Origin: Aldehydirespirator sp965220485
GTDB taxonomy: Bacteria > Actinomycetota > Acidimicrobiia > Acidimicrobiales > Aldehydirespiratoraceae
NCBI GenBank assembly: GCA_965220485.1
Contig: OZ244832.1
Location: forward strand, 1,860,001 to 1,924,000
Reading direction: 5' to 3'
DNA: 64,000 nt
This document shows, piece after piece, positions 51,179-59,207 of this stretch; position 1 is the first letter of the stretch; each line of letters opens with the position of its first letter. Under the pieces are notes generated by a model. That model was not told the origin of the DNA. It did not search any database and worked only from the letters and a program-made list of their open reading frames with translations. Made by a program: the position numbers and the translations under genes.

Positions 51179-51568
51179 ATGCGCTTGGACGAACTTGAGC
51201 GGCGTCGTCTTGAGACCATCGCAGTCCCGCTGCCGCAGTACGGGTGGGGCGTGATCGACACCGCCGCGGAGAAGTCCGGGGTGGGCGTGGCAACAGCGCA
51301 GGCACTGCTCGTAGATCCGATTGGAATGAACCGAGTAAGCACGCCCGGCGGTCCCATGCTCCGGCCCGTCTACGCGATCACCCTTACGGTCGGCCCCAAC
51401 CTGGATCGTCCTCCGGATCCGATGGACCTGGACGTCATCGAGGTCGACATCGAAGGCGCGGCGACGCTGATCGGACGCGACGTGCTGGGGCTGGGAGAAC
51501 TGGCGTGGCATGGAACGAGCCGCGAGTTTGAGCTTCGCCTTCCAAGGAATAGCCATTTGAACGGCTGA
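51179..51568 (+). CDS. Retropepsin-like aspartic protease homologue with altered active site
   Basis: A 129-residue protein resembling bacterial retropepsin-like proteases: VPLPQYGWGVIDTAAEKSGV at the active-site position, VSTPGGPMLRPVYAITLTVG, and the second conserved segment LIGRDVLGLGELAWHG. The catalytic Asp-Thr-Gly triad reads Asp-Thr-Ala, so the flap-side glycine is lost and activity is doubtful. The start is uncertain: the frame is open upstream into the previous gene without ATG, GTG or TTG until the ATG at 51179, which cuts off part of the expected N-terminal strand. Confidence 0.6.
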   Translation: MRLDELERRRLETIAVPLPQYGWGVIDTAAEKSGVGVATAQALLVDPIGMNRVSTPGGPMLRPVYAITLTVGPNLDRPPDPMDLDVIEVDIEGAATLIGRDVLGLGELAWHGTSREFELRLPRNSHLNG

Positions 51569-51593
51569 GGTCGAGCAGCAGATGTGCGGCCAA

Positions 51594-51691
51594 CTAAGGG
51601 GCCACGCGGATAGGCGGCCGCGAAGGAACGAGGCACCTGCAATCCGACGGCATCGTGGTGCCGAACCTCACCTATCCGCGCACGTCCTAAG
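51594..51691. repeat. R2 repeat, 98-bp short form
   Basis: CTAAG at both ends; left arm gggccacgcggatagg, right arm cctatccgcgcacgtc. Joined to M copy C through the right CTAAG. Confidence 0.9.
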
Positions 51692-51946
51692 CCTGAATCC
51701 ACCGGCGCGGTGAGGCGGCGGGGGTTGGCGTGTCTACCAGAAAGGCCTCCTGACGTGGGAGAATGTTGTTGAGGTTGTCAGCTGTTCGGGCCATGTGGGG
51801 AGGCACTTGCTGTGAAGCAACATTCGGCAGCCCGGTCAAAGGCCCCATCTCCAGGAACGCACCGAAATCTGTAGAGAAACGCGTCACATACGACAACAAC
51901 CCGTGCAGATTTCGTGAGAGACGGTGAGTCCATCGGTGGATTCAGG
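51692..51946. mobile_element. M element, copy C
   Basis: A 255-bp element, same orientation as copy B, ends cctgaatccaccg / cggtggattcagg. Here the flanking 5-mer is CTAAG on both sides instead of CTTAG, as expected for a target-site duplication. R2 copies abut both sides. Confidence 0.88.
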
Positions 51947-52044
51947 CTAAGAATGTGCGCGGATAGCCCCCTACAGCATCACAGGATTGCAGCAACCGCA
52001 AGGCAGGCCTGACCGAAATCCGAGCAATTCGCGCCGCCTCTAAG
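51947..52044. repeat. R2 repeat, 98-bp short form
   Basis: CTAAG at both ends; left arm aatgtgcgcggatag, right arm caattcgcgccgcct. The three elements R2-M-R2 occupy 451 of the 545 bp between genes. Confidence 0.85.
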
Positions 52045-52113
52045 CGATACCGTGCCACAGGGGCTACAGCCACCAGCGATCTGCCAATCCCGCACCGCCG
52101 AAGGAGATCCGCC

Positions 52114-53145
52114 ATGAAGCTCGGACTCAACACCGGATACTGGTCTGCGGGGCCTCCGTCGGGGGTTGTCGAGCAGATCGCGGCAGCTGACCGCTTGGGG
52201 TTCGACTCGGTCTGGACGGCGGAGGCGTACGGGTCGGACTGCTTCACCCCGCTCGCCTGGTGGGGAGCAGCTACCGAGCAGGTGCGTCTGGGCACGTCCA
52301 TCACCCAGATGTCGGCCCGCACCCCGGCCGCCACAGCTATGGCGGCAATGAGCCTCGACCACCTGTCGGGCGGCCGCTTCGTGCTGGGCGTGGGCGCGTC
52401 CGGTCCGCAGGTGGTGGAGGGCTGGTACGGGCGGCCCTACTCCCGGCCGCTGGCCCGGACCCGCGAGTACGTCGACATCGTGCGGCAGGTGGTGGCCCGG
52501 GCCGGGCCCGTCTCGTACGACGGGGAGTTCTACCAGCTCCCCTACACCGGGGAGGGCAGCACCGGGCTGGGCAAGCCCCTCAAGAGCACCGTGCACCCGC
52601 TGCGGCGGGACATCCCCATCTTCCTGGGAGCCGAGGGACCGAAGAACGTGGCCCTCGCAGCCGAGATCTGCGACGGGTGGCTGGCCTGGCTGTTCTCGCC
52701 CCGCCACGACCCCATGTACCGCGGGTTCCTGGCCGAAGGCTTCGGCCGTCCCGGCGCCCGGCGAGGCCCCGACGACTTCGAGGTGGTGGCGTCCACGGTC
52801 CTGGTCCCCGGCGACGACGTCGACGCATGCGCCGACTTCGTGCGGCCGGTGATCTCGCTGTACGTGGGGGGCATGGGCGCCAAGGGGGCCAACTTCCACC
52901 GGGCCGTGTTCGACCGCATGGGCTACGAGGCCCAGTGCGACACCATCCAGGACCTGTACCTGGCCGGCGACAGAGCCGCGGCGACCGCGGCGGTGACGAC
53001 ACAGATGTGCGAGGAGATCGCGCTGATCGGCCCATGGTCCAAGATCGCGGAGGATCTGGAGGCGTGGCGGTCGTCGGTTGTGACCACACTGCTGATCAGC
53101 GGCGACCCCGCCACCCTGGAGCGCTTCGCCGAGGTGGCCGGCTGA
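52114..53145 (+). CDS. LLM-class (F420-dependent-like) oxidoreductase
   Basis: A 343-residue luciferase-like TIM barrel. KLGLNTGYWSAGPPSGVVEQ, AAADRLGFDSVWTAEAYGSD, VRLGTSITQMSARTPA, LDHLSGGRFVLGVGASGPQV and EGWYGRP are typical of F420-dependent LLM proteins in actinobacteria. Cofactor F420 is inferred from these motifs; substrate is unknown. The ATG has aaggagat 5 nt upstream. The last 46 bp of the gene (ccctggagcgcttcgccgag region) are copied twice in the repeat array directly downstream. Confidence 0.88.
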   Translation: MKLGLNTGYWSAGPPSGVVEQIAAADRLGFDSVWTAEAYGSDCFTPLAWWGAATEQVRLGTSITQMSARTPAATAMAAMSLDHLSGGRFVLGVGASGPQVVEGWYGRPYSRPLARTREYVDIVRQVVARAGPVSYDGEFYQLPYTGEGSTGLGKPLKSTVHPLRRDIPIFLGAEGPKNVALAAEICDGWLAWLFSPRHDPMYRGFLAEGFGRPGARRGPDDFEVVASTVLVPGDDVDACADFVRPVISLYVGGMGAKGANFHRAVFDRMGYEAQCDTIQDLYLAGDRAAATAAVTTQMCEEIALIGPWSKIAEDLEAWRSSVVTTLLISGDPATLERFAEVAG

Positions 53146-53147
53146 GC

Positions 53148-53565
53148 CCGAGCCTCCCCCACGGTCGGGGCGGACTCCGGAAAGGACACTGGCCGAGTAC
53201 CGAACAGCCGAGCCTCCCCCACGGTCGGGGCGGACTCCGGAAATGACACTGGCCGAGTACCGAACAGCCGAGCCGCCCCCACGGTCGGGGCGGACCCCGG
53301 CGCCGGGTCCGGCGGCTGCCGTGTAGCTCCGAGCCTCCCCCACGGTCGGGGCGGACCCTCGGCCAACACCCTGGAGCGCTTCGCCGAGGTGGTCGGCTGA
53401 GCCCGAGCCGCCCCCACGGTCGGCGCGGACCTGACCGTCGTGGTCGCGGTGACCCCGCTCACGCCGAGCCTCCCCCACGGTCGGGGCGGACCCTCGGCCA
53501 ACACCCTGGAGCGCTTCGCCGAGGTGGTCGGCTGAGCCCGAGCCTCCCCGGCTCGGCGCGCCGCT
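53148..53565. CRISPR. Small CRISPR-like repeat array, no cas genes
   Basis: A 28-bp unit occurs at 53148, 53208, 53268, 53329, 53403 and 53464, with a truncated copy at 53538. It has a central palindrome (cccc-cacggtc-gggg). Read on the minus strand it starts gtccgccccg and ends ggctcgg, close to the layout of type I-E repeats. Spacers are 32, 32, 33, 46, 33 and 46 bp. Against a true CRISPR: spacers 1 and 2 differ by one base, the two 46-bp spacers are copies of the 3' end of the adjacent LLM gene, two repeats carry mismatches, and no cas genes are in the window. It may be a degenerate array or a tandem repeat that mimics one. Confidence 0.4.
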
Positions 53566-53587
53566 CCGGGCGTAGCGGGCTGCGGTT

Positions 53588-54649
53588 CTAGCGGGAGCCC
53601 AGCGTGGCGTGGGGAAGGTTCTCGATCAGGCCCTGCGGGGTGACCGCCACGAACTCGGCCAGCTCGCAGAACTCTTCGAGAGTGCGGGCGTTGGTGTAGC
53701 TCATGGCGCTACGCAAGCCCGCCATCAGGTTCAGCACCAGCTTGGAGACCTCGCCCTTGTATCCGACGGTGCCCTCAACACCCTCGGGGGCTCGATACGA
53801 CAGGTACTCCTCGTCGAGGTCCTCGCCGGAGCGGTCGGCCCGAGCCATGACCGCCTCGAAGCTGGCCATGCCTCGGATGCGCTTCTGCAGGCCCTTCGCG
53901 CCCTGCTCCACCTCGCCGGGGCTCTCCTTGGTGCCGGCCAGCATGCTTCCCACCATCACCGTGGAAGCCCCCGCGGCCAGGGCCTTGGCGATGTCGCCGG
54001 AACTGCGGATGCCTCCGTCGGCTATGACCGGCACGTCGACAGGGGCCACGTCGGCTATGGCTGTCAGCTGCGGCACGCCGACACCGGCCACGGTACGGGT
54101 TGTGCACACGCCGCCCGGCCCGACACCCACCTTCACGGCATCAGCGCCCGCGTCCACCAAGTCGGCGGCACCGTCGATCGTGGCCACGTTGCCCGCCACC
54201 ACGTCGGTGTCGGCGAAATGGTCCTTGAGGATGCGCACACCGTCGATGGCGTGGTCGGAGTGGCCGTGGGCGATGTCCAGCACCAGCACATCGGCGCCGG
54301 CCGCGACCAGCGCCTTGGCCCGGTCGACCATGTCGCGGTCCGTACCCACCGCCGCGCCCACGACGAGGGCGGCACCCGCCTCCTTCACCCGGTCGATCTG
54401 CTCAGCCTGGGCCTCGATCGGCATGAAGCGGTGCACGATGCCGATGCCGCCGAGCCGGGCCATGGCCACGGCCATCTCGTGCTCGCAGACCATGTCCATG
54501 TTGGCGGCCACGACCGGCAGGTCCAACTCGATGCGGCGCGACAGCCGTGTCCGCACCGACACGTCCTGGCGGGATCTGATCGACGACCGGCGGGGGACGA
54601 TCAGAACGTCGTCGAAGGTGAGTCCGGTGCGCAGCTGTCCGATTCCCAT
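53588..54649 (-). CDS. IMP dehydrogenase / GMP reductase family protein without CBS domains
   Basis: A 353-residue TIM-barrel purine enzyme. LTFDDVLIVPRRSSIRSR, LDLPVVAANMDMVCEHEMAV, DVLVLDIAHGHSDHAIDGV, and the catalytic loop GVGPGGVCTTRTVAGVGVPQ with its cysteine are all present. GGIRSSGDIAKALAAGAS and GSMLAGTKESPGE follow. There is no CBS pair between the barrel halves, and the length fits GMP reductase or the CBS-less IMPDH-like proteins of actinobacteria; which reaction it performs is open. The ATG at 54649 is preferred to a TTG four codons earlier. Confidence 0.85.
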   Translation of the reverse strand: MGIGQLRTGLTFDDVLIVPRRSSIRSRQDVSVRTRLSRRIELDLPVVAANMDMVCEHEMAVAMARLGGIGIVHRFMPIEAQAEQIDRVKEAGAALVVGAAVGTDRDMVDRAKALVAAGADVLVLDIAHGHSDHAIDGVRILKDHFADTDVVAGNVATIDGAADLVDAGADAVKVGVGPGGVCTTRTVAGVGVPQLTAIADVAPVDVPVIADGGIRSSGDIAKALAAGASTVMVGSMLAGTKESPGEVEQGAKGLQKRIRGMASFEAVMARADRSGEDLDEEYLSYRAPEGVEGTVGYKGEVSKLVLNLMAGLRSAMSYTNARTLEEFCELAEFVAVTPQGLIENLPHATLGSR

Positions 54650-54721
54650 AGACGCCGCCAAGCTACAAGACGCGTCACTGCCGGGCTGTGCATCCGCGGC
54701 GATGGTTGCGGTGCAGGCGGC

Positions 54722-55012
54722 TCAGTCGACGGATATCTGGGCCATCAGGGTGGCCCGCTGCTCGTCGAAGGCCTCGAGGTCCAGCTGTCCGTCGTCGTAA
54801 CGGCGGTGCAGATCCTCCACCTTGGCCATGATCTCGTCATTGCTCAGGGAGGGACCGCGAGGCGGCGTCTCGGCTAGGTCGTCGTCGCGATGGGCGTGCT
54901 CCAGCTCATAGAGCTCGCCCCGGCCCAGACGCTTCTGGCGCTTGGCCTCAGCGCGGGCTTTCTTGGCCATGTCCCGCTGACGCTTCGCGAAGCTGGATCG
55001 TCCGGTTGCCAC
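54722..55012 (-). CDS. Small charged protein with SHOCT-like C-terminus
   Basis: A 96-residue protein with a very basic N-terminal helix (SSFAKRQRDMAKKARAEAKR) and a C-terminal stretch like the SHOCT motif (MAKVEDLHRRYDDGQLDLEA then FDEQRATLMAQI). Function is unknown; similar small proteins are common in high-GC Gram-positive genomes. The GTG start has ggagg 9 nt upstream. It lies 72 bp upstream of the IMPDH-like gene on the same strand. Confidence 0.7.
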   Translation of the reverse strand: MATGRSSFAKRQRDMAKKARAEAKRQKRLGRGELYELEHAHRDDDLAETPPRGPSLSNDEIMAKVEDLHRRYDDGQLDLEAFDEQRATLMAQISVD

Positions 55013-55186
55013 TGGGATCAGCCTCCGTAGCTTCTTGTTGGCTCCTGGCTCTACTAGGGGCCGACATACGAGGCTAGAGGACTCGGCCGCCATTTCCATC
55101 CCGGGCTCCACTCCGGCCAGGCCGTTACCATGCCGACGACGACCCAGAGCAGCGGATTTCGCACCGCCAGCGGCAGGAGGCCGCCC

Positions 55187-56389
55187 ATGCCCGACACCGC
55201 CGCCGCCGACATCTACTCGCCGGACGTCTATGTGGACGGCCCGCCGCACGAGCTCTTCGCCCGGCTGCGCCGCGAGCGACCCGTGTGCTGGCAGGAGGTG
55301 CCGCAACAGGGTGGCTACTGGGCGGTGCTGCGCCACGCCGACGTCGTGCATGTGGCCCGCCATCCCGAGGTGTTCTCAGCCTCGGAGGGAGGCGTGGTCA
55401 TCGAGGATCTCGACCCGGTCAGCCTCGAAGCCATGCGCGACATGCTCCTGGCCATGGACCCGCCCCGACACACCGCCTACCGCAAACCGGTGTCGCCGGA
55501 GTTCAAGGCGCGGGTGATCGGGCGGATGGAGGAGCAGGTCCGGGCCATCACGGTCGGGATACTCGACCGCACCGACACGGGCCGCGAGGTGGAGCTCGTC
55601 CACGACGTATGCGCTCATCTGCCCAGCGCGGTGGTCGGCCAGTTGCTGGGGCTGCCCTTAGAGGACTGGGCCACGATCCATGCCTTGGCCGAGCGCAACT
55701 CCGGAGGCCAGGATCCCGACATCACCGACTCGTCGGAGCGGGGCTCGTCCAGCGTGGAGATGGCCATCTACGCAATGGGGTTCGCGGCCCGGCGGCGCAC
55801 CATGGAGCCCCAGGGGGACTTGACCGACGTCTTGCTCGGCAGCCTCTTCGACGGACGCCTGATGACCGACGTGGACTTCGGCCGCTTCTTCGTGCAGCTG
55901 GTCACGGCCGGCAACGACACCACCCGCACCCTGCTGTCGAGCGGGCTGCTAGCCCTGCTGCAGCATCCCGACCAGATGAAGGCGGTACGCCGGCGCCCGA
56001 ATGCAATACCGGCGACGGTGGAGGAGGTGCTGCGCTGGTCCAACCCGCTGCATTATTTCCGTCGCACCGCGATGGCAGACACCGAGATCGCGGGCCAGCC
56101 CATTGCAGTGGGCGACAAGGTGGCCATGATCTACACGTCAGCCAACCGCGACGAGGCCGTCTTCGACGATCCGCAGTCTTTCGACATCACCAGGAACCCC
56201 AATCCGCACCTGTCGTTCGGCATCGGCACCCACTTCTGCCTGGGAGTGCATCTCGCCCGGCTCGAGGGCCGGGTGTTCTTCGAGGAGCTGCTGGCCCGCT
56301 TCGAGCGCATCGAGATGGCGGGCGAGCCGCGGCGACAGCGCTCGAACCTCAACAACGCGTTCAAGTCGCTTCCCGTCCGCCTCGCCTGA
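55187..56389 (+). CDS. Cytochrome P450
   Basis: A 400-residue soluble bacterial P450. The I-helix oxygen-binding motif is TAGNDTTRTL, the K-helix ExxR is in EEVLRWSNP, and the heme-binding loop is FGIGTHFCLGVHLAR with the axial cysteine. RNPNPHLSFGIGTHFCLG and TSANRDEAVFDDPQSFDI are typical of actinobacterial CYPs of the steroid or terpene type, but the substrate cannot be told. No ferredoxin gene is next to it. The ATG at 55187 has aggagg 6 nt upstream and is preferred to an ATG at 55130. Confidence 0.93.
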   Translation: MPDTAAADIYSPDVYVDGPPHELFARLRRERPVCWQEVPQQGGYWAVLRHADVVHVARHPEVFSASEGGVVIEDLDPVSLEAMRDMLLAMDPPRHTAYRKPVSPEFKARVIGRMEEQVRAITVGILDRTDTGREVELVHDVCAHLPSAVVGQLLGLPLEDWATIHALAERNSGGQDPDITDSSERGSSSVEMAIYAMGFAARRRTMEPQGDLTDVLLGSLFDGRLMTDVDFGRFFVQLVTAGNDTTRTLLSSGLLALLQHPDQMKAVRRRPNAIPATVEEVLRWSNPLHYFRRTAMADTEIAGQPIAVGDKVAMIYTSANRDEAVFDDPQSFDITRNPNPHLSFGIGTHFCLGVHLARLEGRVFFEELLARFERIEMAGEPRRQRSNLNNAFKSLPVRLA

Positions 56390-56402
56390 GGCCGACCGGC
56401 GG

Positions 56403-56582
56403 CCTGTCACTCGGCGCAGGCGAGGCCGCCGCCCACGGGCACGGTGGACCTGTAGCTCAGTCGGCGCAGGCGAGGCCGCCGCCGACGGACACGGTGGACC
56501 TGTAGCTCACTCGGCGCAGGCGAGGCCGCCGCCGACAGCCTGTCACTCGGCGCAGGCGAGGCCGCCGCCGACGGGCACGGTG
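56403..56582. repeat. Partial copies of the SDR gene's 3' end
   Basis: actcggcgcaggcgaggccg and its continuation occur at about 56408, 56457, 56509 and 56545. The last is the real 3' end of the SDR gene; the others are truncated copies separated by acctgtagctca-type linkers. The array fills the gap between the P450 and SDR genes. Confidence 0.8.
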
Positions 56583-57340
56583 GCACCGGTCAGGTACGAC
56601 CCGGCCCGCGACGCCAGGTACACCGCCGCTCCGGCGAGGTCGTCGGGCTCGCCGATGCGGCCCAGCGGCACCTGGGCCGCCAGCGCGGCTCGGGCCTGGG
56701 GGTCGTCGAGGATGAACGCCATCATCTTGGAGTCGAACGGGCCGGGCGCGATGGCGTTGACCGTGATGTGCTCGGGTGCCAGCCGCTTGGCGAGATGGCG
56801 GGTGAGATGCATGACTCCCGCCTTGGACGCCGAGTACGAATAGGTCTCCAGGTCCGGCACCTTCAACCCGTCCACGGACGCCACGTTGATCACCCGGGCC
56901 GGGTCGTTCGGGCGAGCCGCGGCCCGCAGCAGTCCCAGCAGGTTCTGGGTGAGGAAGAACGGGCCGCCCAGGTTGGTGTCGATGACCTTGTTCCATCCAT
57001 GCACTGGGAACTCGTCGAGCTCCGCTCCCCAACTGGCTCCCGCGTTGTTGACGAGTATGTCGAGCGACTCCCATCGCTCGGCCACCGCCCCGGCCAATGC
57101 TTCGCAGCCCTCCGGGGTGGACAGGTCGGCCGGTATCGCCTCACATGGGCCGCGGGCTGCGAGCTGGCCGGCCGCGGCCGCTACCTGCTCCACCTTGCGG
57201 GCCGAGATGATGACCCGGCAGCCCGCGTCGAGCAGCCCCCCGGCGATCATGTAGCCGAGGCCGCGACTGCCGCCGGTGACCACGGCCGTCTTGCCGTCGA
57301 GCCCGAACAGTTCGGTCACGCGGTCGGTGTTCATCGCCAT
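56543..57340 (-). CDS. Short-chain dehydrogenase/reductase
   Basis: A 265-residue SDR. The cofactor motif is VVTGGSRGLGYMIAGG, then LVNNAGASWG, the catalytic Ser in INVASVDG, and Tyr-x-x-x-Lys in YSYSASKAGVMH. The C-terminus is TGATVPVGGGLACAE. The Arg at ISARKVEQV hints at NADP preference. Substrate is unknown. The start could be the ATG at 57340 or a second ATG two codons later. It converges with the P450 gene; a shared pathway is possible but not shown. Confidence 0.88.
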   Translation of the reverse strand: MAMNTDRVTELFGLDGKTAVVTGGSRGLGYMIAGGLLDAGCRVIISARKVEQVAAAAGQLAARGPCEAIPADLSTPEGCEALAGAVAERWESLDILVNNAGASWGAELDEFPVHGWNKVIDTNLGGPFFLTQNLLGLLRAAARPNDPARVINVASVDGLKVPDLETYSYSASKAGVMHLTRHLAKRLAPEHITVNAIAPGPFDSKMMAFILDDPQARAALAAQVPLGRIGEPDDLAGAAVYLASRAGSYLTGATVPVGGGLACAE

Positions 57341-57389
57341 GGGTCGGAGTCCCCCGGACATCGTTGACAGCACTCTGCGATCCGCAATC

Positions 57390-57483
57390 CTAGAGGCCGA
57401 GCGGGCCGTGAGCGCAGCGAACAAGAGCAGGAGACACGACGCTGAATCGCGAGCCAGCGGCACCTACCGGCGCTGTCGCTAAG
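57390..57483. repeat. R2 repeat, short form with partial core
   Basis: Left arm agaggccgagcgg, right arm cacctaccggcgctgtcg, CTAAG at the right end. It contains a piece of the long-form core (gtgagcgcagcgaacaagag). Confidence 0.8.
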
Positions 57484-57737
57484 CCTGGATCCACCGGCGT
57501 AGTCACGCCGCAGGTGTGCCAGCATCCGCCGAGCGGGCCTCCTGAAGTCGGAGAATGTCGCCAACAAGCGGCCATGTGCCCGCCACATGGGCAGGCACCC
57601 GCTGTGAAACGGCCCCGTTGCCGGAATTGCAGCGCTGAGCGCCTTATTGGCCTTCTCTGCTGCTAATTCGCGGGCAGATGGTGCCGCACCACAAGCCCCA
57701 GCACGCCCCCCATCACCGAACCACCGGTGGATTCAGG
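57484..57737. mobile_element. M element, copy D (diverged)
   Basis: A 254-bp element with ends cctggatccaccgg / ccggtggattcagg, CTAAG on both sides and R2 elements abutting both sides. The interior is clearly related to the other copies (gcctcctgaagtcggagaat, gggcaggcacccgctgtgaa) but more diverged, suggesting an older insertion. Confidence 0.8.
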
Positions 57738-57834
57738 CTAAGAACGTGCGCGGATGGGCGCTCCACAGCGTTCGAATCGCTGGTAACACAGGCATCGCTG
57801 CTGCTGCTTCTCACCTACCGGCGCTGTCGCTAAA
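57738..57834. repeat. R2 repeat, 98-bp short form
   Basis: CTAAG, left arm aacgtgcgcggatggg, right arm cacctaccggcgctgtcg followed by ctaaa. The right arm is identical to that of the copy at 57390. Confidence 0.85.
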
Positions 57835-57877
57835 GCAGACACCAATCTGCGTGCCTACCCAGAATTGCACGCTGGGC

Positions 57878-57883
57878 TAGGGT
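57878..57883 (+). promoter_or_regulatory. -10 box for the GDPD lipoprotein gene
   Basis: TAGGGT, 8 nt before the ATG at 57892; no ribosome-binding site. Confidence 0.5.
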
Positions 57884-57891
57884 CCACACTG

Positions 57892-59124
57892 ATGCGAGTG
57901 CTCCAGGGTGGAAGGCGTCACGACCAGGGACTGAGGGCACCGCGGCGGCCTCTGCTTGGCGTTTTGATGGCCGCAGCAGGGCTTGTCATGGCGGGCTGCG
58001 GCGGCTCGGGCGGCGACGCAGAGCCACGCCAGGACGCTGCCGTTCCAACCTCGAGCGCCAGCGCTCCGGCACCGACTGTGACGGGTGCCACGACTTCGAC
58101 GACCACGTCGACCACCTCCACAACCTCGACGACGACATCAACCCCCTCGACGACGACAACCGTCCCCACGACAACCATCCCCCCGACCACGACCACCACC
58201 ATGGTGGGCCCGCAGCCGGAGGCCTCAACGGTCGATGAGTTGATCGCGCTCGACCGGCCGCTGGTGATCGCCCATGCGGGCGGCGACCAGGACTATCCCC
58301 ACTCCACGGTCTACGCGTACGCCCAGTCGGCGGCCGCCGGCGCCGACATCCTCGAACTGGATGTGCAACTCACCGCCGATGGCGCCCTGATCGTCCAGCA
58401 CGACGACACGGTCGATCGTACGACAGAGGCGACCGGCCCGGTGTCCGAGCTGACGCTGGCCGAGATCCAAGCTCTCGACAACGCCCACTGGTTCGCGACG
58501 GGCTTCTGGGGCGACCAGACCCGGCCCACAGAGGAGTACGTGTTCCGGGGTGTGCGCACCGGCGCGGTTGAGCCCCCCGAGGGTTTCGGGCCCGACGACT
58601 TCAGGGTGCCGACATTCCGGGAGGTGGCCGAGCGCTTCCCTCACCATGTCCTCGACGTGGAGATCAAGCTCCAGCGGGGCCCCGACGGAGAGGAGGACCC
58701 CGCAACCGGCATTGCCGCGGCAGAGGTGCTCGCGGCCGAGATCGCGGAACTCGGCCGGGAGGACTCGGTGATCGTGGCCTGCTTCAACGATGAGGTGCTG
58801 GAGGCCTTCAGCCGCCTGACCCCCTCGGTGGCGACCACCCCCGGAGAGGCTGCCCTGCTGAGCTGGTTCGCGGCCGGCGAGGCCGTGGATCCGCGCCACG
58901 CCCTGTTGCAGGTGCCTTTCACCTACGCGGGAATCGAGGTGGTGACGCCGGACACGGTGGCCCGGGTACACGACGAGGGACTGGAAGTGTGGGTGTGGCT
59001 GAGCGGGACCGATGTGGTGGAGACCCGCGAGTTCTACGCCAATCTGCTCGCGCTGGGCGTGGACGGCGTGATCGCCGGTCGCCCGGCCGAAGCAGCGACA
59101 GCGCTGGCCGATTTCAGGGGCTGA
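57892..59124 (+). CDS. Glycerophosphodiester phosphodiesterase lipoprotein
   Basis: Probably hydrolyses glycerophosphodiesters to glycerol-3-phosphate and an alcohol outside the membrane. The 410-residue protein has a lipoprotein signal (LLGVLMAAAGLVMAGC, Cys near residue 35), a Thr/Ser/Pro-rich linker (residues about 60-105) and a GDPD domain. The domain shows LVIAHAGGDQDYPHSTVYAY (usually HRG, here HAG with a neighbouring Gly), ADILELDVQLTADGALIVQH, DDTVDRTTEATGPVSELTL, LDVEIKL and VDGVIAGRP. The insertion near residues 200-230 is longer than usual. The catalytic His/Glu/Asp set is largely in place, except that the Arg after the first His is Ala. Confidence 0.85.
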   Translation: MRVLQGGRRHDQGLRAPRRPLLGVLMAAAGLVMAGCGGSGGDAEPRQDAAVPTSSASAPAPTVTGATTSTTTSTTSTTSTTTSTPSTTTTVPTTTIPPTTTTTMVGPQPEASTVDELIALDRPLVIAHAGGDQDYPHSTVYAYAQSAAAGADILELDVQLTADGALIVQHDDTVDRTTEATGPVSELTLAEIQALDNAHWFATGFWGDQTRPTEEYVFRGVRTGAVEPPEGFGPDDFRVPTFREVAERFPHHVLDVEIKLQRGPDGEEDPATGIAAAEVLAAEIAELGREDSVIVACFNDEVLEAFSRLTPSVATTPGEAALLSWFAAGEAVDPRHALLQVPFTYAGIEVVTPDTVARVHDEGLEVWVWLSGTDVVETREFYANLLALGVDGVIAGRPAEAATALADFRG

Positions 59125-59135
59125 CGCTCCAGATC

Positions 59136-59184
59136 GAATTTCCGGGAGTTGTGGTCACATATCGCCCAGAACCACCGGAATTTC
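59136..59184. terminator. Imperfect hairpin between convergent genes
   Basis: gaatttccgg plus gtggtc pairs, with a bulge, with gaaccaccggaatttc. It lies between the GDPD gene stop and the rlmB stop and could terminate both. Confidence 0.35.
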
Positions 59185-59207
59185 GCCAAAGAGCCAGCAA
59201 GTGCGGC

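Noticed and set aside
51687..51899. 70-codon frame spanning the M element (also in copy A)
   Set aside because: Conservation between copies is explained by recent transposition, the frame is broken in copy B by one base, and the stop is simply the flanking CTAAG/CTTAG. Treated as non-coding.
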